Shown here one piece after another: positions 36,915 to 45,569 of a stretch of 64,000 nucleotides of DNA; position 1 is the first letter of the stretch; every line of letters starts with the position of its first letter. This stretch comes from Owenweeksia sp965229445 (lineage in GTDB: Bacteria; Bacteroidota; Bacteroidia; Flavobacteriales; Schleiferiaceae): positions 1,922,001-1,986,000 of the forward strand of contig OZ245876.1 of assembly GCA_965229445.1 (NCBI GenBank). Reading direction: 5' to 3'. Under the pieces are notes generated by a model, which had not been told where the DNA came from, did no database searches, and worked only from the letters and a program-made list of their open reading frames with translations. The position numbers were made by a program, and so were the translations under genes.

Positions 36915-37403
36915 TTAGAATAAATATCTCACACTGAATCCCAGGTCAACATCCACATTATCATTAAGGCTACCAATAAAAAACTCAGGGCGAAGATCCA
37001 GCGCAAGCTGAAGCGGAATATCGGCAAAGATATACTCAATACCTACCTGTCCACCTAGTATGATAAAGACATCAGATTGCAACTCGCCGATAGGAGCATT
37101 ATAATCAATAATCCCCAGCCCACCGCCGGGACCCAGGTACCAGGCAAAACCCTGTTCAAGCGGTTTTACCCAATGATAGTATCCCGCAAGGCGGAACAAA
37201 TCGACCAGGGAACCATTGCTAAGGCCAAGATCCAGCTCAATTCTATTTTGTTCCCCCAGGGATTTCTGGTAGCTCACTTCCACTCCTACCGATTGAATAC
37301 CGTTACTGCTACTAAATCTCAATCCTAAGGCATGGGGTGAGATCTGAGCATTCATACTGAAGGCCATGAGTGCCAACCAAAAGCTAATAAATCCTATTTT
37401 CAT
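36915..37403 (-). CDS. Outer-membrane beta-barrel-like protein
   Basis: The 162-residue protein has a signal peptide (residues 1-19, ending FSMNA) and alternating hydrophobic strands ending in an aromatic residue (SVRYLF), as in small outer-membrane barrels of Bacteroidota. Gly-rich turns (WYLGPGGGLGIIDY, FIILGGQVGIEY) separate the strands. The role is unknown. It lies 18 bases upstream of the NUDIX gene on the same strand, so the three genes may be one transcript. Confidence 0.7.
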   Translation of the reverse strand: MKIGFISFWLALMAFSMNAQISPHALGLRFSSSNGIQSVGVEVSYQKSLGEQNRIELDLGLSNGSLVDLFRLAGYYHWVKPLEQGFAWYLGPGGGLGIIDYNAPIGELQSDVFIILGGQVGIEYIFADIPLQLALDLRPEFFIGSLNDNVDVDLGFSVRYLF

Positions 37404-37426
37404 ATTTAAGAACCTTATTTAAGGTC

Positions 37427-38728
37427 CTACCCTTTCAATCTGGAACGCGTTTTAATTTTTGCACCAAGCTTTTGTAAGTAAGAGTAAAGACCAAAATATG
37501 TGCGGTTCAAATATATGGCATCTCGGGGTCCACGGGCGGCTTTAGAGCGGCGAAGATATCGATCACCAGAAAGTTTAGCACTCAATTGATAGATCTGGTC
37601 AAAGTAAGCTTTGTCTGAAAAGTCGAAACTATCCTGAAAGAAAGGCAAACAAACCAGTTGATGGACATCGCGATAAAGATTCAAAAAGTACTCTTTCTCC
37701 GCTTCTCCATCGGATTCCAACAGAAAACCAAGTTCAGCCAATACTTGCTTAAATTTTGCAGAATCATTAACAATATGCGGCATCATTAAGCGGAAATAGG
37801 ATTGATGAAACTCATCTTCAATTTCCTTTACGCACCCAAAGTCGATGACACCCACCTCCCCGTTCTGGCGGATTAAAAAGTTACCCGGATGGGGATCTGC
37901 ATGCACTTGTTTCAAATCATGAAGCTGAAAATCATAGAAATCCCACAGCAGCTGACCGGCTTTGTCGCGTGTTTCCTGGTCCGGTTTATCGGCTAAAAAC
38001 TGGTCGAGGTGCTTGCCGGGTAGCCACTCCATACTTAATACCCGATCACCAGAAAGCTCATCGAAGTATTGCGGGAAGTGCAATCCAGGAATTGATGCGG
38101 AAGCCCTGGAAATTTCCTGGGAGCGCTTTAGTTCCAGCTCATAATCCGTCTCTTCCAACAATCGCGCTTCTACCTCCTGGAGATAGTGTTCCAGTTCTTG
38201 ATTGCTAATGTTGAATAGGGAACTAACAATGGGTTTTACAATGCGTAAGTCAGATGAAATACTATCGGCCACGCCTGGATATTGCACTTTCACCGCCAGC
38301 TTCGCACCCTGATATTCTGCTTGATGAACCTGACCGATACTTGCCGCTGCAACAGCCTGGGTAGAGAACTTATCAAAAAGCCTCGAAGGTGAGGCTCCTA
38401 AACTACGACGAAGCGTTTGCACCACCAGAGGATAGCTGAGAGGTGGCACTGAATACTGTGATTGCACGAATTTTTCGGAATATGCCCGGGGTAATATTCC
38501 TTCATCCAGACTCATCATTTGGGCTACCTTGAGCGCACTTCCACGCAGCTTGCTCAAGGTGCGATAGATATCTTCTGCATTGCTCTCTTGCAGAGCTTCC
38601 TCATCGTCATTCCCAAGCGCCTTCTTCCCATAATATTTCAGGTAATTTCTACCAATACGCGCACCCGTCCCTATAAAGCTCCCTGTTCTGGCCAGGCGGG
38701 AGGTTGGGATTTTATCTTCTTTATTCAT
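37427..38728 (-). CDS. ABC1/AarF (UbiB-like) atypical kinase
   Basis: The 433-residue protein belongs to the ABC1/UbiB family. LRGSALKVAQMMSLDEG gives the KxGQ-like extension (here KVAQ), AAASIGQVHQAEYQGAKLAVKVQ the Ala-rich loop and ATP-binding Lys, and HADPHPGNFLIRQNG with VIDFGCVKEI the catalytic and metal-binding residues. Family members act in ubiquinone or lipid metabolism at membranes; in menaquinone-using Bacteroidota the role is unclear. The start overlaps the stop of the TetR gene by 4 bases (ATGA), so the two are coupled. Confidence 0.87.
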   Translation of the reverse strand: MNKEDKIPTSRLARTGSFIGTGARIGRNYLKYYGKKALGNDDEEALQESNAEDIYRTLSKLRGSALKVAQMMSLDEGILPRAYSEKFVQSQYSVPPLSYPLVVQTLRRSLGASPSRLFDKFSTQAVAAASIGQVHQAEYQGAKLAVKVQYPGVADSISSDLRIVKPIVSSLFNISNQELEHYLQEVEARLLEETDYELELKRSQEISRASASIPGLHFPQYFDELSGDRVLSMEWLPGKHLDQFLADKPDQETRDKAGQLLWDFYDFQLHDLKQVHADPHPGNFLIRQNGEVGVIDFGCVKEIEDEFHQSYFRLMMPHIVNDSAKFKQVLAELGFLLESDGEAEKEYFLNLYRDVHQLVCLPFFQDSFDFSDKAYFDQIYQLSAKLSGDRYLRRSKAARGPRDAIYLNRTYFGLYSYLQKLGAKIKTRSRLKG

Positions 38729-39405
38729 CGGTTTTGAAACATAAATTTTCCAAAATCCAGGGCACTATCGATGGCGTTCTTTTCTATGAGATCAAAGCTG
38801 AGGTTTACACTCTTTTCTACTGCTGCATCGGTCTTTTCAAAACCCTTGCTGCGGTCTTTTTTCCAAAAGTTCAGGAGGAATAGAAACTGATACCAAAGCA
38901 GGCGATCATAGGTGTCACTTAACCTGGAGCGAGAGGAAATTTCTGAGCGCTTTATACCTTCGGCAACCATTTTTCCAGACCAGGAGCAGAAGGAAGTTTT
39001 CAGTTTGCTAAAGGCATTGGATTTCGCTCCCAATACCGGCCAGGAATCATCATAGCTCAGTAGAAAGAAGCTGCGGTGCGCCCGCATTTCCGAGAAAAAT
39101 TCAAAATAAAAGGTGAGCATCATTTCTCGCACGCTTAGCTGATGGTATTCCGAATCATCGTCCAGGCGCGACCAAACTTCAGTGAGAATTAACTGCCAAT
39201 AAGCCTCCCCTACCTGATTAAAATCGTTAAAATGCCCATAAAATTCATCCTCGGTTATTTCCAGCTCTTTGCAGAAGATATAGATACTAGCCGGCTCCGT
39301 GCCATGAGTTAATAAATGATCTTTATAGTGATTAACAATTTTGGCCTTTAGCTTGTTATGGTCTTTGGTGTTTGAGTCTGATGACCCTTGAGAAGTTTGC
39401 ATCAT
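38725..39405 (-). CDS. TetR-family regulator paired with the ABC1 kinase
   Basis: The protein begins at a Met at 39405 or 39402. The N-terminal 60 residues contain a helix-turn-helix (EPASIYIFCKELEITEDEFYGHF), with the Tyr/Phe-x-His-Phe end typical of TetR-like proteins. The C-terminal helices likely form the dimer and ligand-binding part. The gene directly precedes the ABC1 kinase with a 4-base overlap, a pairing seen in other Flavobacteriia, so a shared regulatory role is likely. The ligand and target are unknown. Confidence 0.72.
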   Translation of the reverse strand: MMQTSQGSSDSNTKDHNKLKAKIVNHYKDHLLTHGTEPASIYIFCKELEITEDEFYGHFNDFNQVGEAYWQLILTEVWSRLDDDSEYHQLSVREMMLTFYFEFFSEMRAHRSFFLLSYDDSWPVLGAKSNAFSKLKTSFCSWSGKMVAEGIKRSEISSRSRLSDTYDRLLWYQFLFLLNFWKKDRSKGFEKTDAAVEKSVNLSFDLIEKNAIDSALDFGKFMFQNR

Positions 39406-39470
39406 GTTTATCGAATATTTTATCAGATTCAACTCTTTAACACGTAGATTTAAAAATTGTTACAGCAAAA

Positions 39471-39812
39471 ATGATTTTTCACAAAAAATTATCAATTCCA
39501 TTTTTATTGTCAGTGCTTGTCGGTCTTTCTTCCATGGGTTTGAAGGCACAGAACACGCCAATGCTGAAACAGCAATCCATTGCTAATCAGAGGGGTTTGG
39601 AGTTGCAGGAACTCAGTGTCTCTAAATTGCCTGAGAAAATCAGAAACTATGTAGATGAACAGTATAAGGAGGCGGAGATCAGTAAAGCTTATAAGGTAAA
39701 GCGTCCCAATTCCAAAAGACCAGAGTATTGGCTAGACCTGATTGAAGGGGACAGAAAATGGTCTTTGCAATTTAACGCAGAGGGAAATATAATTGGAGGG
39801 AAAAAGGAATAG
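39471..39812 (+). CDS. Secreted PepSY-like protein
   Basis: This 113-residue protein has a signal peptide (residues 1-26, ending GLKAQ) and a short domain with LPEKIRNYVDEQYKEAEISKAYKVKR and WSLQFNAEGNIIG, resembling PepSY-like or YPEB-like periplasmic domains that inhibit peptidases or bind cell-wall components. The likeness is modest. It is divergent from the TetR gene, 65 bases away. Confidence 0.6.
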   Translation: MIFHKKLSIPFLLSVLVGLSSMGLKAQNTPMLKQQSIANQRGLELQELSVSKLPEKIRNYVDEQYKEAEISKAYKVKRPNSKRPEYWLDLIEGDRKWSLQFNAEGNIIGGKKE

Positions 39813-39865
39813 GGAATAGTTTAGGAGGTAGGATTTAGATGTGAAAGGAATGTCAGGTTTTACGG

Positions 39866-40112
39866 GATGACGGATGTGGTCAATGTGTTAGGGTGCTGGG
39901 TGACCGGTGACCGGTGACTGATGACGGGTGACGGGTGTTGAAAGTGTTTAATGTGGCAATGTGATGGGTGGTGGGTGATGGGTGGTGGGTGATGGGTGAT
40001 GGGTGCTGGATGACGGGTGACCGGTGACAGGTGACGGATGACTGGTAACGAATGTGGTGAATGTGACAATGTGATGGGTTCTAGATGACGGATGACCGGT
40101 GACCGGTGACAG
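39866..40112. repeat. Heptanucleotide repeat array
   Basis: The sequence is an imperfect array of GTGAYGG-type heptamers (GTGACCG, GTGATGG, GTGGTGG and GTGACAG), spread over 39866-40112 with brief interruptions. The ORF it creates on the minus strand (SPVTRHP-like pattern) is simply the translated heptamer. Similar arrays recur at 40460-40585. Confidence 0.88.
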
Positions 40113-40808
40113 GCCTGCCGTATTCCACTTAAATATGTTTAGCTCGTTCTAGAGAAGGAAATGTCCATTTCGACTACGCTCAATGTGACATTTCCTGCAA
40201 TGCCTATTACCTTTCACGGAACCTCTCACGTTCTAAGTATTGAACCACATGAGTGGTGCGCCTGCCACGTGGAACGTGGTGAACTCAGAACAAACCGGGC
40301 ATTTTGCAAAAGCAGCGGCAAAGCAGGCGGAATTGCGTCAGCCGAAGGCTGAAAGAGCATGAAGCCCAGCTTTCTCCGCGGTTTGCGCAGCAAAGCTTTC
40401 TTAAAATGCCCTAGATTTTTGCTTCCTTTTCATCAATGGAAAAGGAAGGAAGAAGAATCAATGATGGATGACCGGTGACGGATGTAGTCAATGTGATTAA
40501 TAGGGCAATGTGGCAATGTGATGGGTGATGGGTGCTGGATGACGGGTGACCGGTGACAGGTGACGGATGACCGGTGACAGGCCTGCCGTATTCTACTTAA
40601 TAAGTTTAGCTCGTTCTAGAGAAGGAAATGTCCATTTCGACTACGCTCAATGTGACATTTCCTGCAATGCCTATTACCTTTCACGGAACCTCTCACGTTC
40701 TAAGTATTGAACCACATGAGTGGTGCGCCTACCACGTGGAACGTGGTGAACTTAGAACAAACCGGCCATTTTTCAAAAGCAGCGGCAAAGCAGGCGGAAT
40801 TGCCGCCT
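40113..40808. repeat. Two copies of a dispersed element, inverted relative to the 28-kb array
   Basis: Copies begin near 40154 and 40621 (467 bases apart) with GAAGGAAATGTCCATTTCGA. The first runs to about 40445 and the second is cut near 40808. They match the core of the 452-bp units at 27.9-29.3 kb on the opposite strand. Heptamer arrays lie before each copy, so each compound unit is array plus element. CCACGT and ACGTGG arms remain while the loop between them differs from the 28-kb copies, consistent with selection for the hairpin. Confidence 0.88.
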
Positions 40809-41076
40809 AGATGCTAGTATCGAAACAAAAGGTGGATACGTACCTACTTATAGGGAGACTGTGGATACAAGCATTATTGAGGTTAAAATGACCTTAATTG
40901 GGGAAATAATCCCCAAAACAAGATTTAACCAAGAATCTTATAAGCTAAAAACCAAGCACTTAAATCAGCATTCTCTATGGCATGGTAATTCACTACACAA
41001 TCATAAGGTTAAAGGTTCTTAAATCAGGTCATCTTGGTTTATTGGACTTTAGTTTTTAGTTGTTCGAGTTGAGATG
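40809..41076 (+). other. Region in front of an orphan terminator, candidate small RNA
   Basis: No ORF of convincing length lies here, but the region ends in a strong terminator at 41077-41108. It contains a GGGGA-aataa-TCCCC hairpin near 40900. A 26-codon frame starting at 40811 is unlikely. A non-coding transcript is the simplest explanation, but no known RNA family was recognised. Confidence 0.3.
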
Positions 41077-41108
41077 GAATCACCGCTTTCGTAGCGGTGA
41101 TTCTTTTT
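41077..41108 (+). terminator. Strong rho-independent terminator without an upstream gene
   Basis: GAATCACCGCT (41077-41087) and AGCGGTGATTC (41093-41103) form a perfect 11-bp stem with a 5-base loop, followed by TTTTT. It ends 49 bases before the start of the sigma-54 regulator gene. A -7-like box lies downstream of it, so it is not obviously part of that gene's leader. Confidence 0.92.
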
Positions 41109-41129
41109 ACAGACATCCGGGATATAGCG

Positions 41130-41137
41130 TAAATTTG
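41130..41137 (+). promoter_or_regulatory. Candidate -7 box for the sigma-54 regulator gene
   Basis: TAAATTTG matches TAnnTTTG and lies 20 bases before the GTG start, downstream of the terminator. The -33 element is not clear. Confidence 0.35.
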
Positions 41138-41157
41138 ACTCTCTAAACAAAATTCCA

Positions 41158-42534
41158 GTGGGTAAAAAGAAAATTCTGGTGGTAGATGATGACACTACCT
41201 TTCTGCTAATGCTGCAAAGCTTTCTAGCCAAAAAGGGCTATGAAACCGAAGTCAATTCCAATCCCATCAAAGCCTTGGCCTCACTGGACAAAACCAAGTT
41301 TGATCTTATCCTCTCTGACTACCGCATGCCTGAAATGGACGGCATGGAATTCTTAAGTGCGGTGTCCGAAAAAGGAATAAGCACACCCTTAATCCTTATT
41401 ACCAGTTACGGAGATATCAAATTGGCGGTAAAAGCCATAAAACAAGGGGCCACTGATTATCTCACCAAGCCGGTAAATCCCGATGATTTATTGGCCCTGG
41501 TACAGAATGTGCTCAGTCGGAAGCATGAGCCAGAGGCCAGCCCTGGTGAACCTAAAGCCGCGAAGAAGAGTCAAGGTTTTGCCCATCAGGTGATGTTTCA
41601 TGGCAACAGCTCCGCCACACGCCGAATAAACGAACACATCGGTCTGGTAGCACCAACCGATATGACGGTACTCATAGAAGGAGAAAGTGGCACTGGCAAG
41701 GAATTTATTGCGCGCCGCATCCACCAAGAAAGCAATCGGGCGGATGGCCCATTTGTAGCTATAGACTGCGGATCTCTCACCAATGAACTGGCTGCCAGCG
41801 AGTTGTTTGGCCATATCAAAGGGAGTTTTACCGGAGCAGCTAATGACCGGCAGGGACAGTTTGAAGTAGCCAAAGGCGGTACTTTGTTCCTGGATGAGGT
41901 AGGCAACCTGAGTTATGATATCCAAATGAAGCTCCTACGCGCCATTCAGGAAAGATTAATTCGCAGGGTGGGCGGTTCTACGGATATTGCCGTAGATGTA
42001 CGGATCGTAGCTGCCACCAATGAGAATCTCAGTCAGGCGATAACCAATGGCGACTTCCGCGACGACCTGTACCACCGGCTGAATGAATTTAAGATTGAAG
42101 TGAGTCCGCTGAGAGCGAGAGAGGAAGAAATCATACCCTTTGCCAAGCACTTTTTGGAACAGGCCAATGCGGAGTTTGGCAAAGAGATATCAGGTTTTGA
42201 TGAAGAAAGTGCCGGATTGTTGGCCAATTACGACTGGCCGGGAAATCTTCGAGAACTGAGAAATGTTATTCGGCGGGCAGCGCTCTTAAGCAAGGGAACG
42301 CAGATTGAACGAGCTAGTTTACCAGGAGAAATTTTCACTTACGATCCCAGCTATGCACAAGTATCACGTAGTTCAGACACCGATCTGAAAGCCCTGGAAA
42401 GTAGCCTGGAACGACAAAAAATTGTGGAGGCCTTAGAGAAAGTGCGTTACAATAAAACCAAAGCAGCAAAGTTGCTGAATATCGACCGGAAAACGCTTTA
42501 CAACAAGATTAAGACCTACGGATTAAAAGTTTGA
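41158..42534 (+). CDS. Sigma-54-dependent response regulator, Fis-type (NtrC family)
   Basis: The 458-residue protein starts at a GTG. A receiver domain (acidic triplet at residues 10-12, phospho-acceptor Asp near 54) is followed by an AAA+ domain with GESGTGKEF near 176, the GAFTGA-type sigma-54 loop (here GSFTGA near 222) and GGTLFLDEVGNLS. The C-terminus is a Fis helix-turn-helix (NKTKAAKLLNIDRKTLYNKI). It activates sigma-54 promoters when phosphorylated. It converges on a hybrid kinase 11 bases away and is the likely partner; the target genes are unknown. Confidence 0.93.
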   Translation: MGKKKILVVDDDTTFLLMLQSFLAKKGYETEVNSNPIKALASLDKTKFDLILSDYRMPEMDGMEFLSAVSEKGISTPLILITSYGDIKLAVKAIKQGATDYLTKPVNPDDLLALVQNVLSRKHEPEASPGEPKAAKKSQGFAHQVMFHGNSSATRRINEHIGLVAPTDMTVLIEGESGTGKEFIARRIHQESNRADGPFVAIDCGSLTNELAASELFGHIKGSFTGAANDRQGQFEVAKGGTLFLDEVGNLSYDIQMKLLRAIQERLIRRVGGSTDIAVDVRIVAATNENLSQAITNGDFRDDLYHRLNEFKIEVSPLRAREEEIIPFAKHFLEQANAEFGKEISGFDEESAGLLANYDWPGNLRELRNVIRRAALLSKGTQIERASLPGEIFTYDPSYAQVSRSSDTDLKALESSLERQKIVEALEKVRYNKTKAAKLLNIDRKTLYNKIKTYGLKV

Positions 42535-42545
42535 TATTCATGGAG

Positions 42546-45029
42546 TTATGATATTTGATCTAATTCTTTTTCTAACTGAATAAACAGTTGTTCTGACAAG
42601 GCTTTAATTTCCTCAATAGCCGTAGTTTTTCGTTTGTTCGAAACCTTTTCCAAGGGGTTTTCGAGAGCTAATAGTCGCTGCATAATCTCCCCTGCTTCCA
42701 GCTGTCCATAGGTGTTCTTCATCTTATGCGCCACGTCGGCCAGGGCCAACTTATCCCCTGCCTCCATATACTGATCCAATAGTTCGAGGTTTTGTTTGTT
42801 GCTATCGATAAAGGAGCGGATGAACTTGCGCAGTATTTGTGGGTCATTTCCGGCAAACTTGCTGAAGTTTTGCAGCGTGTATAAAGGCATTGGCTCTGCA
42901 GCAATTCTATCTTCCGATGTGTCATTGCTTCCGGATAATGCTGCCGCTACTTCATATTCTTTATAAGGTTTTAACAAGAGTTCATCGACCCTGGTCAGCA
43001 ATTCAGGTTGTTGCTTCTGGATCAACGGGTTAGCGGTGCACAAAATGATCCTGGTTTCAGAGCTGGTATGCCGTATATCATCTATCAAATCTGAACCAGG
43101 TCTATTGGGTAAGTTAAGATCCAATAACACATAGTCATAGGCCTTCTTCTTCAAAAAGCGAAGAGCCTCCTCACTATTATAGGCACTATCAAAATCGAGC
43201 TGCCATTTTTTGAAGGAGGGTTTGAGCAGGATGTGGTTCATCTCGTCATCATCGACCAATAGCAGAGAAGAGCCTTTTAAACTAATATTGGCGGTATGTG
43301 GCTGGAAATTACCGGAGTACATATCGCTGTCAGCTTTTGGAAAAATGAGTGAAAAACTAAAGCTAGAGCCCTCACCTAGCTCACTTTCTACTTTCAATGC
43401 ACCACCCTGAGCTTCAATTAACTTTTTGCTAATGGCCAATCCCAGTCCGGTACCACCATGCTGAGGATGGCTCATGCCTCCCTCCTGCTGAAATGATTCA
43501 AAAATCTCTTCCAATTTATCGGATTTGATACCTATACCCGTGTCTTCCACACTAATACGAAGACAAAGCTCATTATTCTTCCGTTCATCTAAATCCGCAA
43601 CAATCTTGACATATCCATTCTCGGTAAATTTTATAGCGTTGTTGGTGAGGTTAATCAATATTTGCTTTAGGCGCAAGGGATCCCCCAGCACCAAGGCTTC
43701 TTCCAACTCGGCATCCGTCTCAATTCTAATCTCCAGCCCCTTTTGTCCGGCCTGGTATGATATCATGTCATAACACTCCCGTATCACCGTCATGGGCTTA
43801 AAACCAATGCGTTCCAGAGCCAGTTTGCCCGACTCAATCTTGGAATAATCTAGAATATCATTTACGATGCTCAGCAGATGCTCGCTGCTATGGCGCAGAT
43901 GACCCAGTTTTTCTTTCGTATCGTTCTCCCTGGTATCAATCTGACCGGCAAAGCCGATGATGGAATTCAAGGGCGTACGCAACTCATGGCTCATATTGGC
44001 GAGAAACTCTTCGCGGGAATTGGCCAGACTCTCTGCTTTGGCGGTAGAAAGCTTCAGTTCACGCTGTAACTTGCTGGCAATAATAATATCGCGAATCACC
44101 AATATCGTAAAGAAGATGGTTAGTAGTCCACCGCAGATTACCCAAAAAAGGACGTTATCCAGCGCGGTTCTGGCCTCGCGCACGGCGGTTACCCTCTGCT
44201 CATGCACCAGCTCCTCGTTTAGGCGACCAATCTCGGCGGCGATAGATTTTAGCTTATCGATAATTAGTAGGTCGTAGGAAGCAATTTGCAGTTCGCGGTT
44301 GGCGAGAAGGCGTTGCTCATAGCGGCGTTGGCTTTCCGCCTGGCGCAGGGCCGATTCTACCGTGGCCATCATGGTATCCACCTTTTCAAAATACATGGAA
44401 TCATAGGCGATGGTGCGCTCCTGCATCATTTCGCGGTTAGGCGTATTCTCGTCCTTTGAGCGAAACATGCGACTAAACAAACCGCGCTTAATCAGGCTAT
44501 CCTGATTGGTGGTGGTAATGGTGGTGGTGGTAATTTCCCGTGTGGGCACCAGCATACTATCCGTCAGGATTTCATCTCGCGAATCCGCCAGCAATTCCAG
44601 CGCAGAAATGTCATCTTGCAATTCCGACTGACTAATCTTGAAGAGAATCAGTTCCTCGAAGTTCTGCACTTTTTCCGCAAAGACCTGCCGCAAGGTATCT
44701 ACTTCGTCGTGGTAGGCCGTACCGATACTCCCGCGGTGCAAGCTGTCAATTTCCAGTTTCAATTCCTCCACTTTCCCCAGGTATGGAGCGAGATCTTTGC
44801 GAGAGAGGCTAAGCTGGTAGGTACGCGAAAGGCGATCGAGTTCACTAATGTCAATGATGATATGATCCGCCAATTCTGATTGCCAGTTTTGGCGTTGGTT
44901 GAGCTTGTCGGCCAGTGTTTCAAAGCGCTCAAAACTCTGTACGCTATGATAGATCAGGGTACCCAGAATGCCCAAAGACACGATGAGGATCAGGATGATG
45001 CGGAAGATATTGGCGCGGGATCGGATCAT
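42546..45029 (-). CDS. Hybrid sensor histidine kinase with receiver and HPt domains
   Basis: The 827-residue protein has TM1 at about 9-29, a helical extracytoplasmic sensor (30-285), TM2 at about 288-310, a HisKA domain with HELRTPLN (His near 348), an ATPase domain (NNAIKFTENG, DTGIGI, GTGLGLAIS), a receiver (SLLLVDDDEMNH; Asp near 637) and a C-terminal HPt (AHKMKNTYGQLEAG). This is a phosphorelay of His-Asp-His that may pass phosphate to the convergent sigma-54 regulator. The sensor contains an acidic stretch and a run of Thr, with no recognised ligand-binding fold. Confidence 0.93.
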   Translation of the reverse strand: MIRSRANIFRIILILIVSLGILGTLIYHSVQSFERFETLADKLNQRQNWQSELADHIIIDISELDRLSRTYQLSLSRKDLAPYLGKVEELKLEIDSLHRGSIGTAYHDEVDTLRQVFAEKVQNFEELILFKISQSELQDDISALELLADSRDEILTDSMLVPTREITTTTITTTNQDSLIKRGLFSRMFRSKDENTPNREMMQERTIAYDSMYFEKVDTMMATVESALRQAESQRRYEQRLLANRELQIASYDLLIIDKLKSIAAEIGRLNEELVHEQRVTAVREARTALDNVLFWVICGGLLTIFFTILVIRDIIIASKLQRELKLSTAKAESLANSREEFLANMSHELRTPLNSIIGFAGQIDTRENDTKEKLGHLRHSSEHLLSIVNDILDYSKIESGKLALERIGFKPMTVIRECYDMISYQAGQKGLEIRIETDAELEEALVLGDPLRLKQILINLTNNAIKFTENGYVKIVADLDERKNNELCLRISVEDTGIGIKSDKLEEIFESFQQEGGMSHPQHGGTGLGLAISKKLIEAQGGALKVESELGEGSSFSFSLIFPKADSDMYSGNFQPHTANISLKGSSLLLVDDDEMNHILLKPSFKKWQLDFDSAYNSEEALRFLKKKAYDYVLLDLNLPNRPGSDLIDDIRHTSSETRIILCTANPLIQKQQPELLTRVDELLLKPYKEYEVAAALSGSNDTSEDRIAAEPMPLYTLQNFSKFAGNDPQILRKFIRSFIDSNKQNLELLDQYMEAGDKLALADVAHKMKNTYGQLEAGEIMQRLLALENPLEKVSNKRKTTAIEEIKALSEQLFIQLEKELDQIS

Positions 45030-45294
45030 AATAGCTTAACGACGGCTGAAGCTAGTAATTATTTTGGGGAGGGGGCATCACACTAAAGCTGCAATCAACT
45101 TTACTTAGAATTTAATCTCTAATTGCCGGGTTGTGAATGTGATGCAGGATAAAGTTGGTAAGGTGCCTAGCGATAAAGCAACGGTGAATTCTGATAACTT
45201 TCGCTCTTCCCGCGCATCAAGGACATTGTGAAGGAACACGTCCTGATTATTGTATTTAAAACACAAACCTCTATGATCCCACCTTGGGAACTCC
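45030..45294. other. Decayed region upstream of an IS remnant
   Basis: This 265-base stretch contains no reliable gene. A minus-strand ORF of 79 codons (45105-45344) is an artefact. Plus-strand frames are broken by stops and may include the degraded middle of an IS1595-type transposase, whose C-terminal piece follows. Confidence 0.3.
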
Positions 45295-45486
45295 ATGATC
45301 TCCAAGCTTAAAAGCAAACTATGGGGCATAAACCACTGCGTCAAGGAAGGCTATTTGCAAAACTATCTGAACGTGTTCTGCTATAAGGCCAAACAATGGT
45401 ATTTTTGGGCTAAACCCATTGATAGACGGATGATTAAATCCGTAGAAGATACTTGGCACTCAATACCAGCTTATGTCTGCGGATAG
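45295..45486 (+). pseudogene. IS1595-family transposase remnant, C-terminal
   Basis: The 63-residue frame contains SKLKSKLWGINHCVKEGYLQ, like the end of IS1595/ISXO2 transposases (..LK..GxHH.VSxxHLQGYLDEF..). The following YLNVFCYKAKQ fits the YLDEFxFRxN block, with the RYN-type residues changed. The catalytic DDE region is missing and upstream frames contain stops. No terminal inverted repeats or target duplications were found. This is a decayed fragment of an insertion sequence. Confidence 0.5.
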
Positions 45487-45569
45487 TCATATCAAATTAA
45501 GATTCTTTATATTAGTGTAATGCCTGTTATTTCTTCAGGCAAACCAAATACAACCAAACAAATCCAAAA

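Noticed and set aside
39860..40069. Minus-strand ORF with repeated His-Pro and Arg-His-Pro pattern
   Set aside because: It is the translation of the heptanucleotide array.
40161..40810. ORFs of 60-63 codons in the inverted element copies
   Set aside because: They only read through the repeat element and are truncated where the element ends.
40811..40891. 26-codon ORF ahead of the orphan terminator
   Set aside because: It is too short, lacks a ribosome site, and has no sign of a leader peptide such as a run of regulated codons.
45105..45344. 79-codon minus-strand ORF
   Set aside because: It has no recognisable family and overlaps the IS remnant on the other strand.
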